Assembly: GCA_021821225.1 (NCBI GenBank)
Contig: JAKACR010000112.1
Coordinates: forward strand, 1 to 8,371
Reading direction: 5' to 3'
From: Bacillota bacterium
GTDB taxonomy: Bacteria > Bacillota > Bacilli > Alicyclobacillales > SLC66
Length of the DNA stretch: 8,371 nt
Numbering within the stretch: the first letter of the stretch is position 1; the number at the start of each line of letters is the position of its first letter. Below the pieces are notes generated by a model. The model was not told the DNA's origin. It ran no database searches and saw only the letters and a list, made by a program, of their open reading frames with translations. Below are positions 1 to 5,329 of the stretch, one piece after another. Position numbers and translations under genes: made by a program.

Positions 1-2
1 GG

Positions 3-1025
3 ATGAAACGTGTCATAAAAAGCCGCGGAGCAACGCTCGGCATGGATATCGACGGAGAACTGGTGTTGTGCGAGGCTGTGCGGCAGCCGGCGTTCGTGTG
101 CAGGCAAGCGGCGATTGTCCGCCCCTCTGGCGCCGGCGCGGGCCAGGAAGGCGACCTGCTGCTTGAGGAACATGTCCGGCGCTATGCGGGAGCTCTGCGC
201 GAAACGGTGGAGCGCTGTGGTTGGCGCGGTTGCCGCATCGCCCTGGCGGCGCCGCTGGAACACCTCGTGCTGCGCCACGTCACGCTGCCGCGCATGCCCG
301 AACGCGCCTTGCGCGCGGTGCTGAAAGTCGAACTGGAAAGGCGGATCCACCTTCCATTCGACGACCCGGTGTACGACTTTCACGTGGAGCGGGGGACCGC
401 GGACGCCTCTTCAGAGATGAACGTCATCGTGGTCGCGGCGCCCCGCCAGGAGATCATGCCGTGGGTGCGGCTGTGTGCGGCGGCCGGTCTGCGGCCTGTC
501 GCGGTGGAACCGTCTCTGCTTGGCATGGTCCGCGTCCTGGCGCGCGAGGAGAGCGAGCAGGATGATGTCGACGTGCTCGTGAGTCTCGGATTGGGCGGTG
601 TCGCACTTGGCGTGCTGCAGGGCGACGATCTCGTTTTCATGCGCCACATCGCCGTCCGGCCTGACGACTACGCAAACGGAGCGGCAGGAGCGCGCGCGGC
701 GGCGGACGCTTACGCGACGGATGTCGGGTATGAGCTCGACCGTTCGCTGTCGTTTATCCAATACAATTTTCTCAAAGAAAGACAGACGGTGCGCGGCGTG
801 ACTCTGCTGGACAAGGTCGGCATGGCGAGGCGAGTCGCCTCCATACTCGGCGAAAGGGTGGACTATCCGGTCAATCTGGCGAAATTGGCATTTATCATGG
901 AGAAACCGCGCAAAGAAACCCCTTCGTCGTCCGACGCCGAACTGACCATCGATCCAATCGCCGAACTGACCGCAGCACAATCCGGCGTGGCGGTCGGACT
1001 GGCGATCCGGGAGGTGGCGCCGTGA
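3..1025 (+). CDS. pilM: PilM-like type IV pilus assembly protein (actin fold)
   Basis: This 340-residue protein is probably PilM, the cytoplasmic actin-like protein that binds the N-terminal tail of PilN and links the pilus motor to the PilN-PilO complex. Three stretches fit the family: an N-terminal strand with G13-M-D-I-D17, the segment LPRMPERALRAVLKVELERR (95-114) followed by IHLPFDDPVYDF, and the C-terminal AVGLAIR. The helix with ELDRSLSFIQYNF (about 244-256) also fits. The usual phosphate-2 DxG motif reads V-S194-L-G-L-G-G, and the usual L-x-GG adenosine motif is replaced by LLDKVG (268-273), so ATP binding is doubtful. The ATG lies at the window edge, so its ribosome binding site is not visible and an upstream start cannot be excluded. 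The stop overlaps the pilN start (GTGA), which implies translational coupling. The identity rests on the fold-like pattern and on the following pilN and pilO; FtsA-like relatives are less likely in this context. Confidence 0.85.
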   Translation: MKRVIKSRGATLGMDIDGELVLCEAVRQPAFVCRQAAIVRPSGAGAGQEGDLLLEEHVRRYAGALRETVERCGWRGCRIALAAPLEHLVLRHVTLPRMPERALRAVLKVELERRIHLPFDDPVYDFHVERGTADASSEMNVIVVAAPRQEIMPWVRLCAAAGLRPVAVEPSLLGMVRVLAREESEQDDVDVLVSLGLGGVALGVLQGDDLVFMRHIAVRPDDYANGAAGARAAADAYATDVGYELDRSLSFIQYNFLKERQTVRGVTLLDKVGMARRVASILGERVDYPVNLAKLAFIMEKPRKETPSSSDAELTIDPIAELTAAQSGVAVGLAIREVAP

Positions 1026-1555
1026 GGATCAATCTTTTGCCGCCTGTTCCACCGCTCGTGCGCATCCGCATATGGGTCGTCACATTGATTTCCGCATTGC
1101 TCCTGCTCACATGCGCCCTGCTCGGCGCATCCTGGTACATTTCCGTACAGGAGACCGGCGCACAGCGTTTTTTGCTGTCTGAACAGCAATTGGCCCTACG
1201 GGCGCTGTCCGCCAAGTGGTCGGCGGTGCAAAAATCGCTTGGACAGGCCACGCTGGCCCGTCAGGCGCAAGCGTTCGCGGCATCCCAGGCGCGTCCGTCG
1301 CGCGGGCTTTTGGCGCTGTTCGCCGTTGTGGCGCCGGACGCGCGGGTGAACAACATTTCCTACGCAAAGGGCGTCCTGACGGGAACGATCACCGCCCCCA
1401 CGCTGTCTATCGCCGCGACGACCATTGCGCGCCTGCAGACAGGCGGGGTCTTTCGCGGCGTCACGGTGCACTCGGTGTCGCTTGGAAGCGGCTCTGCCGT
1501 ACAAATCGCCTTTGCGGCAGAATTGCCCGGCGGGGCGCGGGCGGGTGGCAACTGA
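1022..1555 (+). CDS. pilN: PilN-like type IV pilus assembly protein
   Basis: This is a 177-residue bitopic membrane protein. It begins M-R-INLLPP, the signature N-terminus of PilN that docks into the groove of PilM, followed by one hydrophobic segment at about residues 17-40. A periplasm-side (here extracytoplasmic) part follows, with a helical, Gln/Ala-rich stretch (about 50-90) and then an alpha/beta ferredoxin-like domain ending in VQIAFAAEL. PilN forms a heterodimer with PilO and is part of the alignment complex of type IV pili. The start is GTG at 1022, preceded by GGGAGGTGG at 1009-1016 inside the end of pilM. The gene overlaps pilM by 4 nt and pilO by 1 nt. Its 177 residues are close to the family's usual length. 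I see nothing broken. The C-terminal tail (GGARAGGN) is low complexity. Confidence 0.86.
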   Translation: MRINLLPPVPPLVRIRIWVVTLISALLLLTCALLGASWYISVQETGAQRFLLSEQQLALRALSAKWSAVQKSLGQATLARQAQAFAASQARPSRGLLALFAVVAPDARVNNISYAKGVLTGTITAPTLSIAATTIARLQTGGVFRGVTVHSVSLGSGSAVQIAFAAELPGGARAGGN

Positions 1556-2115
1556 TGTGGGATGAGGGGATGGGGCGGGTCAGGCGATTCCGGCGCGAGA
1601 TCGCAATCGTGGCGCTGTTGCTCCTCTCCGCCGGAACACTTTATGGCGCGCGGGCCGCGAACGGCGCCGCGCTGACTGATTTGAAAAATCAGGCGCAGTC
1701 CAACCAAGCGCAGATTCAACAGCTCACATCGTCGCTCGCGCGCGTTCCGCATATATCCCCGGCACAGCGCCGGCAAGTCGCGCGGATGCTCCCAGCGCGG
1801 CTGGATATCCCGCATATCCTGCAGCACGTAAGCCAGTTGGCCAGTTTTGCCTCGGTCCATGTGCAGTCGTTTCAATGGACGCCTGCCAGTGCGCAAGGCG
1901 GCGCGGTGGCGGGCAATCCGGACCTGCGGGCGTACCCGGTGGACGTGACGGTGACAGGCGGCCAAACCCAGATTCTCGCTTTTATCAGGGGACTGGAGAA
2001 CGATTCCCAACTGACCACCGTGAACAGGATTGTGATCACCAATGCCGCCAATGCCGGCCAGATGACGGCCAGCATCTCGTACTCGCTCTACATCAATCCG
2101 GGAGAAACAGGATGA
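1555..2115 (+). CDS. pilO: PilO-like type IV pilus assembly protein
   Basis: This 186-residue protein is probably PilO, the partner of PilN in the inner-membrane alignment complex. It has a short basic N-terminus (RVRRFRRE), one membrane helix (about 15-33), a coiled-coil-like stretch rich in Gln and Ala (about 42-63), and a C-terminal ferredoxin-like domain. In that domain the pattern DIPHILQHVSQLASFASVHV and the later V-T-GGQTQILAFIRGLEN match the usual PilO layout of helix, strand and membrane-distal helix. ATG 1555 is chosen because it overlaps the pilN stop (TGATG), a typical coupled start. An in-frame ATG at 1570 has no room for a ribosome binding site. The stop overlaps a further ATG at 2112. 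The identity depends partly on gene order, since PilO sequences diverge widely. Confidence 0.83.
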   Translation: MWDEGMGRVRRFRREIAIVALLLLSAGTLYGARAANGAALTDLKNQAQSNQAQIQQLTSSLARVPHISPAQRRQVARMLPARLDIPHILQHVSQLASFASVHVQSFQWTPASAQGGAVAGNPDLRAYPVDVTVTGGQTQILAFIRGLENDSQLTTVNRIVITNAANAGQMTASISYSLYINPGETG

Positions 2116-2138
2116 AGTCAGCCTGGCAGGCGATCTGA
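2112..2138 (+). other. Eight-codon mini-ORF overlapping the pilO stop
   Basis: ATG 2112 overlaps the pilO TGA (ATGA) and is preceded by GGGAGAAACAGG, a good ribosome binding site. It opens only MKSAWQAI before TGA at 2136-2138. Coupled ATGA starts normally begin the next operon gene, so this could be a leader-type mini-ORF, or the remains of a gene lost from the 83 nt that follow. Translating those 83 nt in all three frames shows nothing I recognise. It may equally be chance. Confidence 0.2.
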
Positions 2139-2221
2139 TTCCGGAGATGGCGTTTGCGGCTTTGGTCAAACGTGATAGCTGCCGCACTGGCCGATCAGGC
2201 AGGCAAAGGAGACTGTTCTGC

Positions 2222-2677
2222 ATGGGGTGTGGCGTTATCCGTCAGGATGGCGAATCACTCATAGAAGTGATGGCGGCCGTGATGATTCTCGGACTGGTGG
2301 CGGCGCCCTTCGTCCTGTTTGCGACAACCGCATCGCAGTGGCTTGCGCTTGACCGCGCCTCCCAGCAGGCTCTGGCGTACGCCAAACAGAGCGTGGGGAT
2401 GGTCAGGCAACAGGCGATTCTCGCCGCGCAAAAAGGCTTGCCGCCGCCGGCGGTCACTCCGCCCGCACTCGCGAGCGTTGCCGGCGTTTCTTATACGGAA
2501 TCCATTCGCGGCCCGGCGAGTCCACCCTGGCAAACAGGCTCCCTGTCGCTGCACGAGTGGACCGTCACGGTATCATTCGAGCAACCGCCGGGCGGCGCCG
2601 TCCATTCGGTGTCATTGCAGGTGGTGGTGGACCCGGCCGTGGATCAGGTCCAGTCCGCCTCGCAGACAGGAGGATAG
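2222..2677 (+). CDS. Prepilin-like minor pilin, PilV/GspI type
   Basis: This 151-residue protein has a class III (type IV prepilin) signal. A 10-residue leader, MGCGVIRQDG, is followed by ESLIEVMAAVMILGLVAA, so prepilin peptidase would cut after G10 and leave Glu at +5 (E15) of the mature hydrophobic helix. The first mature residue is Glu rather than the usual Phe or Met; the variant G|ESLIEV is known among PilV/GspI-type minor pilins. The C-terminal part is a small beta-rich domain (LHEWTVTVSFEQ ... HSVSLQVVVDP). Minor pilins of this type prime pilus assembly at the tip. ATG 2222 is chosen because AAAGGAGA at 2205-2212 sits about 10 nt before it. The in-frame ATG at 2147 would add 25 polar residues ahead of the leader and has no properly spaced site. 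The gene ends inside the ribosome binding site of the next one, which starts 4 nt later. Confidence 0.82.
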   Translation: MGCGVIRQDGESLIEVMAAVMILGLVAAPFVLFATTASQWLALDRASQQALAYAKQSVGMVRQQAILAAQKGLPPPAVTPPALASVAGVSYTESIRGPASPPWQTGSLSLHEWTVTVSFEQPPGGAVHSVSLQVVVDPAVDQVQSASQTGG

Positions 2678-2681
2678 CCTT

Positions 2682-3344
2682 ATGATGCAAAAAGCGTCCG
2701 GCCATTGGCGCCGCAAAAGCGGACTGTGCGCCGACGGCGGCATGACGCTGATAGAACTGCTTGCCTCGGTGGCCATCGCCAGTCTGGTTTCCGTCGCTCT
2801 CGTGGCATTGTTCGGCGCTGTCGCTGGCGTGTACAGTTCCATCGGCGGGGGAACGACAGGACTGGCGGACACTTCGCAGGTCTACTGGACGCTGGAGCGG
2901 CTGGCGCAAAATGCCGTCGAGCTCGGCACCGTCACTCCGGCTGGCGCCTTTGTGGCGGGGCCCACCGCGGGATCCGTGCCCGTTCTGGCGCTCAGAGTCA
3001 CAAACCTCAAGGGCATCGCGCCTTCACCGACCGCCGTGTACGGCGCGGCGGCGTCAGATTTTGTCTGTGTCGCGGCCGTACCCTACAAAGGGCGGTTTGT
3101 CATCGGCCTGTTTCCCGGCGGTCTTGCGTATAATCCCGGAGCCAATCCCTCTGTCTACCCGCCGCCCTCGGCTGTGACGCCGATTTTTTCCGAGGGGACT
3201 GATTTTTTTGGCACAACCTTCCGGGTGTTGAGCGCATCCGCCTTCTCCGCCCGCCTTGCGACGCAAAGCGCGGGACAGGGCAGCGCTGGACCACAGTTGG
3301 CGGTCTCCACGTACCAGTTCATGATCGGCTTGCAGGACTATTGA
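2682..3344 (+). CDS. Prepilin-like minor pilin, PilW/GspJ type
   Basis: This 220-residue protein has a textbook prepilin signal: a 20-residue basic leader ending ADGG, then MTLIELLASVAIASLVSVAL with Glu at +5 (E25). The mature part continues with the helix (SQVYWTLERLAQNA) seen in PilW/GspJ/ComGF-like pseudopilins and then a beta-rich globular domain of about 140 residues. It is predicted to be cleaved by a prepilin peptidase and incorporated as a minor pilin. AGGAGG at 2668-2673 lies 8 nt before ATG 2682; a second ATG at 2685 is also possible. The gene follows the PilV-like gene after a 4-nt gap and is presumably cotranscribed with the pilM-N-O block. The assignment to PilW rather than another minor pilin class comes from order and length, not from a specific motif. 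Confidence 0.83.
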   Translation: MMQKASGHWRRKSGLCADGGMTLIELLASVAIASLVSVALVALFGAVAGVYSSIGGGTTGLADTSQVYWTLERLAQNAVELGTVTPAGAFVAGPTAGSVPVLALRVTNLKGIAPSPTAVYGAAASDFVCVAAVPYKGRFVIGLFPGGLAYNPGANPSVYPPPSAVTPIFSEGTDFFGTTFRVLSASAFSARLATQSAGQGSAGPQLAVSTYQFMIGLQDY

Positions 3345-3370
3345 CACCACGCGATGAACGGCCATGACGC

Positions 3371-3379
3371 GAGGGGAGG
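3371..3379 (+). promoter_or_regulatory. Ribosome binding site that decides the PilX-like start
   Basis: GAGGGGAGG lies 8 nt before GTG 3388. The alternative in-frame ATG at 3364 has no purine-rich site before it and would place this strong site inside the coding region, so GTG 3388 is the better start. Confidence 0.55.
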
Positions 3380-3387
3380 CGAGGCGC

Positions 3388-4722
3388 GTGAGCGAACGAC
3401 GGCCTGGATCGAGAAAACCCGACGGCGATCCCCAGGGCGCCTTTCAAGAGCAGGGCGCCACGCTCATCGCGGTCGTCCTGCTGATTGCCGTCCTCGCATT
3501 TGCCGCCGCGGCCATCCTGTCGTATGTCAGTCAATCCTACCAGTCCGCGGCGTTTGACCGTCACCGTACCCAGGCGCTGTACAATGCGCGCATGGGAGTG
3601 GATGCCGCGGCCGCCCTGATCGTGAATGACGCGAATGCGATCAATCTGCAGTCGGACGCTGCGGATTCCCGGTTGCAGGCGGCGGTGGAAGGCGATCTCG
3701 CCGAACTTGAACTGAAAGCCCCGCCTTTTGCGGATGTCGTGAAGATGGGCAGGCTGGTTGCCGGCGCAATTCCCATCACGCTGCAGGCAACCGGCGTTTC
3801 CGGACACGGCGCAGTGACGCTGACCGAGTCGGGTCACATCCAGCTCCCGACTTCCGGAACAGGCGGGGGAGTCGGCCAGGTGGCCAGTCTGGCGATGGCA
3901 AGCAATCTCAAGGATATCGGCGCGATGTCCGTATCCAACACGGGCGCCACACCGGTTTCCGCCACGGGAAAAAAAGGCGGCGGCAGCATCACCGTGAACG
4001 GCGCATCGGCCGTCGTGAGCGGATTTTCACGTCTGAATGTGGTCAGCGCTGTTTACTCAAACAGCCAGGTCATACCCCCGGACACTGCGACGGCGTGGAT
4101 CAAAGGGAGCCTTGACTCAGTGGCCGGGGTTGCCACCCGCACGGCCGTCATCACGGGAACGAACGACACCCTCCGCCTGCTCTCGGCGCGCACCATCGTC
4201 GTCACGGGGTCCGGCGCGACGGTCGACACCCTGGGTACAGGCACCGCCCTGCTGCTGGGAACCAACGACAGCCTGAACGGATCCATCACGTGCGGAGGAG
4301 TGGTGGCTGGAAATAGCGACGCATTGGCGGGGCCCGATATCAGGGGGCCGCTCGTCGTGACCGGCAACAACGTCGTAATCGGATCGCCGCAACGATCCGT
4401 CCGAATCCACGGCGAGCTGGTCCTGGCCGGCAACGGCATCACTCTCTACGGCGACGTGTCCAATCCCCATAAAAAGGCGGTGGCGGTGCTGGCGACCGGT
4501 CAGAATGAGATGATCCACGGATCTGTTCATGGAAATATCGTGGAGAATAACAGTGATCTCACGGTGACTGGGCCTGTCCAGGGCACGACGACTCCCTTTT
4601 CCGGCGGTCAGAGCGTTACGGTTGCAGGCCACTGTCTGGGAGCGATCACGTTGAACTTTGCCGCGACAACCCACTTCGCACGGCTTGCGCTGAACTTCTC
4701 CAGCGCTTATCTCACAGGCTGA
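3388..4722 (+). CDS. PilX-like pilin with long repetitive, beta-solenoid-like C-terminus
   Basis: This protein has 444 residues from GTG 3388 (452 from ATG 3364). A hydrophilic leader ends EQG at residue 23, followed by ATLIAVVLLIAVLAFAAAAI, a pilin-type helix. Position +5 is Ala, not Glu. PilX-like and GspK-like tip pilins commonly lack that Glu. After the helix comes a helical region (about 45-100) and then a Gly/Thr/Ser/Val-rich part. From roughly nt 4138 to 4665 it breaks into about eight or nine imperfect repeats of 17-22 residues, each with hydrophobic strand residues followed by T-G-x-N or similar (ITGTNDTL, LLGTNDSL, VTGNNVVI, LAGNGITL). That pattern resembles a right-handed beta-solenoid. 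There is no ATP-binding or other catalytic motif. As the last gene of the pilus block it may be a tip protein or adhesin. That role is inferred from the repeats and context. PilX homology is by architecture only. Confidence 0.8.
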   Translation: MSERRPGSRKPDGDPQGAFQEQGATLIAVVLLIAVLAFAAAAILSYVSQSYQSAAFDRHRTQALYNARMGVDAAAALIVNDANAINLQSDAADSRLQAAVEGDLAELELKAPPFADVVKMGRLVAGAIPITLQATGVSGHGAVTLTESGHIQLPTSGTGGGVGQVASLAMASNLKDIGAMSVSNTGATPVSATGKKGGGSITVNGASAVVSGFSRLNVVSAVYSNSQVIPPDTATAWIKGSLDSVAGVATRTAVITGTNDTLRLLSARTIVVTGSGATVDTLGTGTALLLGTNDSLNGSITCGGVVAGNSDALAGPDIRGPLVVTGNNVVIGSPQRSVRIHGELVLAGNGITLYGDVSNPHKKAVAVLATGQNEMIHGSVHGNIVENNSDLTVTGPVQGTTTPFSGGQSVTVAGHCLGAITLNFAATTHFARLALNFSSAYLTG

Positions 4723-4804
4723 AACCAAGGCCATCATCGGACGGGTCAAGGGGACACGCGATAAACCATATTCCGGCAGGCGAGTAATAGATGCGAAATG
4801 GCCG

Positions 4805-4824
4805 CCGCGCTTGCCGCGGTTTTT
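4805..4824 (+). terminator. Probable rho-independent terminator of the pilus operon
   Basis: A 5-bp all-GC stem (CCGCG 4805-4809, CGCGG 4815-4819) with loop CTTGC is followed directly by TTTTT (4820-4824). It lies 83 nt after the stop of the last pilus gene. The stem is short, so efficiency is uncertain. Confidence 0.5.
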
Positions 4825-4860
4825 GCGTCAATCGTTCAACCTTTCTTCATGATTGCCGAG

Positions 4861-4866
4861 TATAAT
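4861..4866 (+). promoter_or_regulatory. Possible -10 box reading into repeat copy A
   Basis: There is a perfect TATAAT, but no good -35 at 16-18 nt; the nearest resemblance, TTCAAC at 4835-4840, is 20 nt away. A transcript would start near the first bases of repeat copy A and run antisense to the end of the small - strand gene. It may be chance, since the repeat seems to have inserted next to it. Confidence 0.22.
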
Positions 4867-4871
4867 AGATC

Positions 4872-5054
4872 CAGTTCAAAAAGAGGGCAGGTAAGACCTG
4901 CGTAGTGCGCCTGACGAAATTTGGATTATCCTATGTCCCCTAGAAAACGGCCAGGAATGCGCACCGAGCGTACGTTTTTGGGTACGTAAGGGAGCATTCC
5001 TGGCGATGACGCGGCAATGCGCTGGGGAGTCCCCAACCCCTTTTTGAACGACCT
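4872..5054 (-). repeat. MITE-like element, copy A (183 bp)
   Basis: This is one of two copies in the window of a short element with terminal inverted repeats (core GTTCAAAAAG at 4874-4883 and CTTTTTGAAC at 5040-5049). The strand is given so that both copies read the same way as the gene they follow. By eye, about four fifths of the alignable positions match copy B (7217-7416). Inside is a perfect 10-bp stem (CCAGGAATGC 4951-4960 with GCATTCCTGG 4994-5003) enclosing a second stem (TACGT 4971-4975 with ACGTA 4984-4988). Copy A lacks about 20-25 nt that in copy B form one arm of a 12-bp hairpin. With ends placed as in copy B, the flanking 10-mers ATAATAGATC and CTAGTAGACG agree at 6 of 10 positions, possibly a decayed target duplication. 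It encodes no protein and no transposase; open frames through it are accidental. Confidence 0.86.
4878..4901 (-). terminator. Terminator-like end of copy A
   Basis: Read on the - strand, downstream of the small gene, the sequence is GCAGG-TCTTA-CCTGC, then CCTC and TTTTT. The stem is perfect but 4 nt separate it from the T tract, so strength is uncertain. The equivalent position in copy B keeps the stem with one G-U pair. Confidence 0.35.
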
Positions 5055-5183
5055 CTAGTAGACGGCCGCCGGGGCTGATGCGACAGGAGCCGCACCATAA
5101 GCCGGCACGAAGAGGAAGAACAGGACGAAGATGATGAGAAAAACCACCGCCCAGCGGGTATATCCACCAAACACGCCGTACAT
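5055..5183 (-). CDS. 42-residue hydrophobic membrane protein, YjcZ-like
   Basis: This is a small protein with a glycine/tyrosine-bearing N-terminus (MYGVFGGYTRW), one strongly hydrophobic helix (VVFLIIFVLFFLFVPAY, about residues 13-29) and an Ala/Pro-rich tail (GAAPVASAPAAVY). A short Gly/Tyr/Phe N-terminus followed by a single Phe/Val/Ile/Leu-rich helix is the layout of the YjcZ/SscA group of tiny sporulation proteins in Bacillota, which are linked to spore coat assembly. I place it there by resemblance only; the conserved core of that family is not clearly matched. A strong site, GGAAGGAGG, sits 8-9 nt before the ATG. The -10-like CATACCCTA about 30 nt upstream fits a mother-cell sigma factor. 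The stop codon TAG is shared with the edge of repeat copy A. The gene is divergent from the PBP2 gene. Confidence 0.75.
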   Translation of the reverse strand: MYGVFGGYTRWAVVFLIIFVLFFLFVPAYGAAPVASAPAAVY

Positions 5184-5214
5184 GGCTTTTGCCTCCTTCC
5201 GTCATAAGTCCCTA

Positions 5215-5223
5215 TAGGGTATG
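5215..5223 (-). promoter_or_regulatory. SigK/SigE-type -10 box before the small hydrophobic gene
   Basis: The - strand reads CATACCCTA, matching the CATAnnnTA form of the SigK -10, about 32 nt before the ATG. The -35 region is not convincing (CCCATCC and CTATCC lie in the expected area). A start near 5207-5209 would leave a short leader with the GGAAGGAGG site. The assignment is an inference from the -10 only. Confidence 0.38.
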
Positions 5224-5329
5224 TCGCTCGCATGCGGATGGGATAGGCGCTTTGCTCAAGGCGCACGGATTGCGGTGGTCAGTTTTGGGGGTATGCGATC
5301 ATTCATTCAATCGATAGGAGAGAAGAGCC

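Larger units (their letters stand above)
4723..5054. other. Convergent intergenic region between pilus operon and small - strand gene
   Basis: These 332 bases hold no convincing gene. The first ~80 nt (4723-4804) show nothing I can name. They are followed by a GC hairpin with a T tract (4805-4824), an AT-richer patch with a perfect TATAAT (4861-4866), and the mobile-type repeat copy A (4872-5054), which reaches the stop codon of the - strand gene. Confidence 0.6.

Noticed and set aside
1216..1554. Upstream extension of the pilO frame into pilN
   Set aside because: It overlaps pilN in another frame and encodes Arg/Gly-rich sequence without family features; ATG 1555 couples to the pilN stop.
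2147..2221. Upstream in-frame ATG for the PilV-like gene
   Set aside because: It would put a 35-residue polar leader before the cleavage site and has no spaced ribosome binding site, unlike ATG 2222.
4748..4765. GGGGACACGCGATAAA resembles GGGACATGGGATAAAT in copy B, suggesting a third element fragment
   Set aside because: The match is short, the surrounding sequence does not align, and neither terminal repeat is nearby. Chance is likely.
4876..5205. Open frames of 108-109 codons on the - strand across copy A, and a 67-codon + frame at 7220-7423 across copy B, with similar peptides (RTQKRTLG)
   Set aside because: The peptide similarity follows from the nucleotide repeat. Over a 20-codon stretch, four of seven differences change the amino acid while four of the seven preserve hairpin pairing, so the constraint is on the fold and not the protein.
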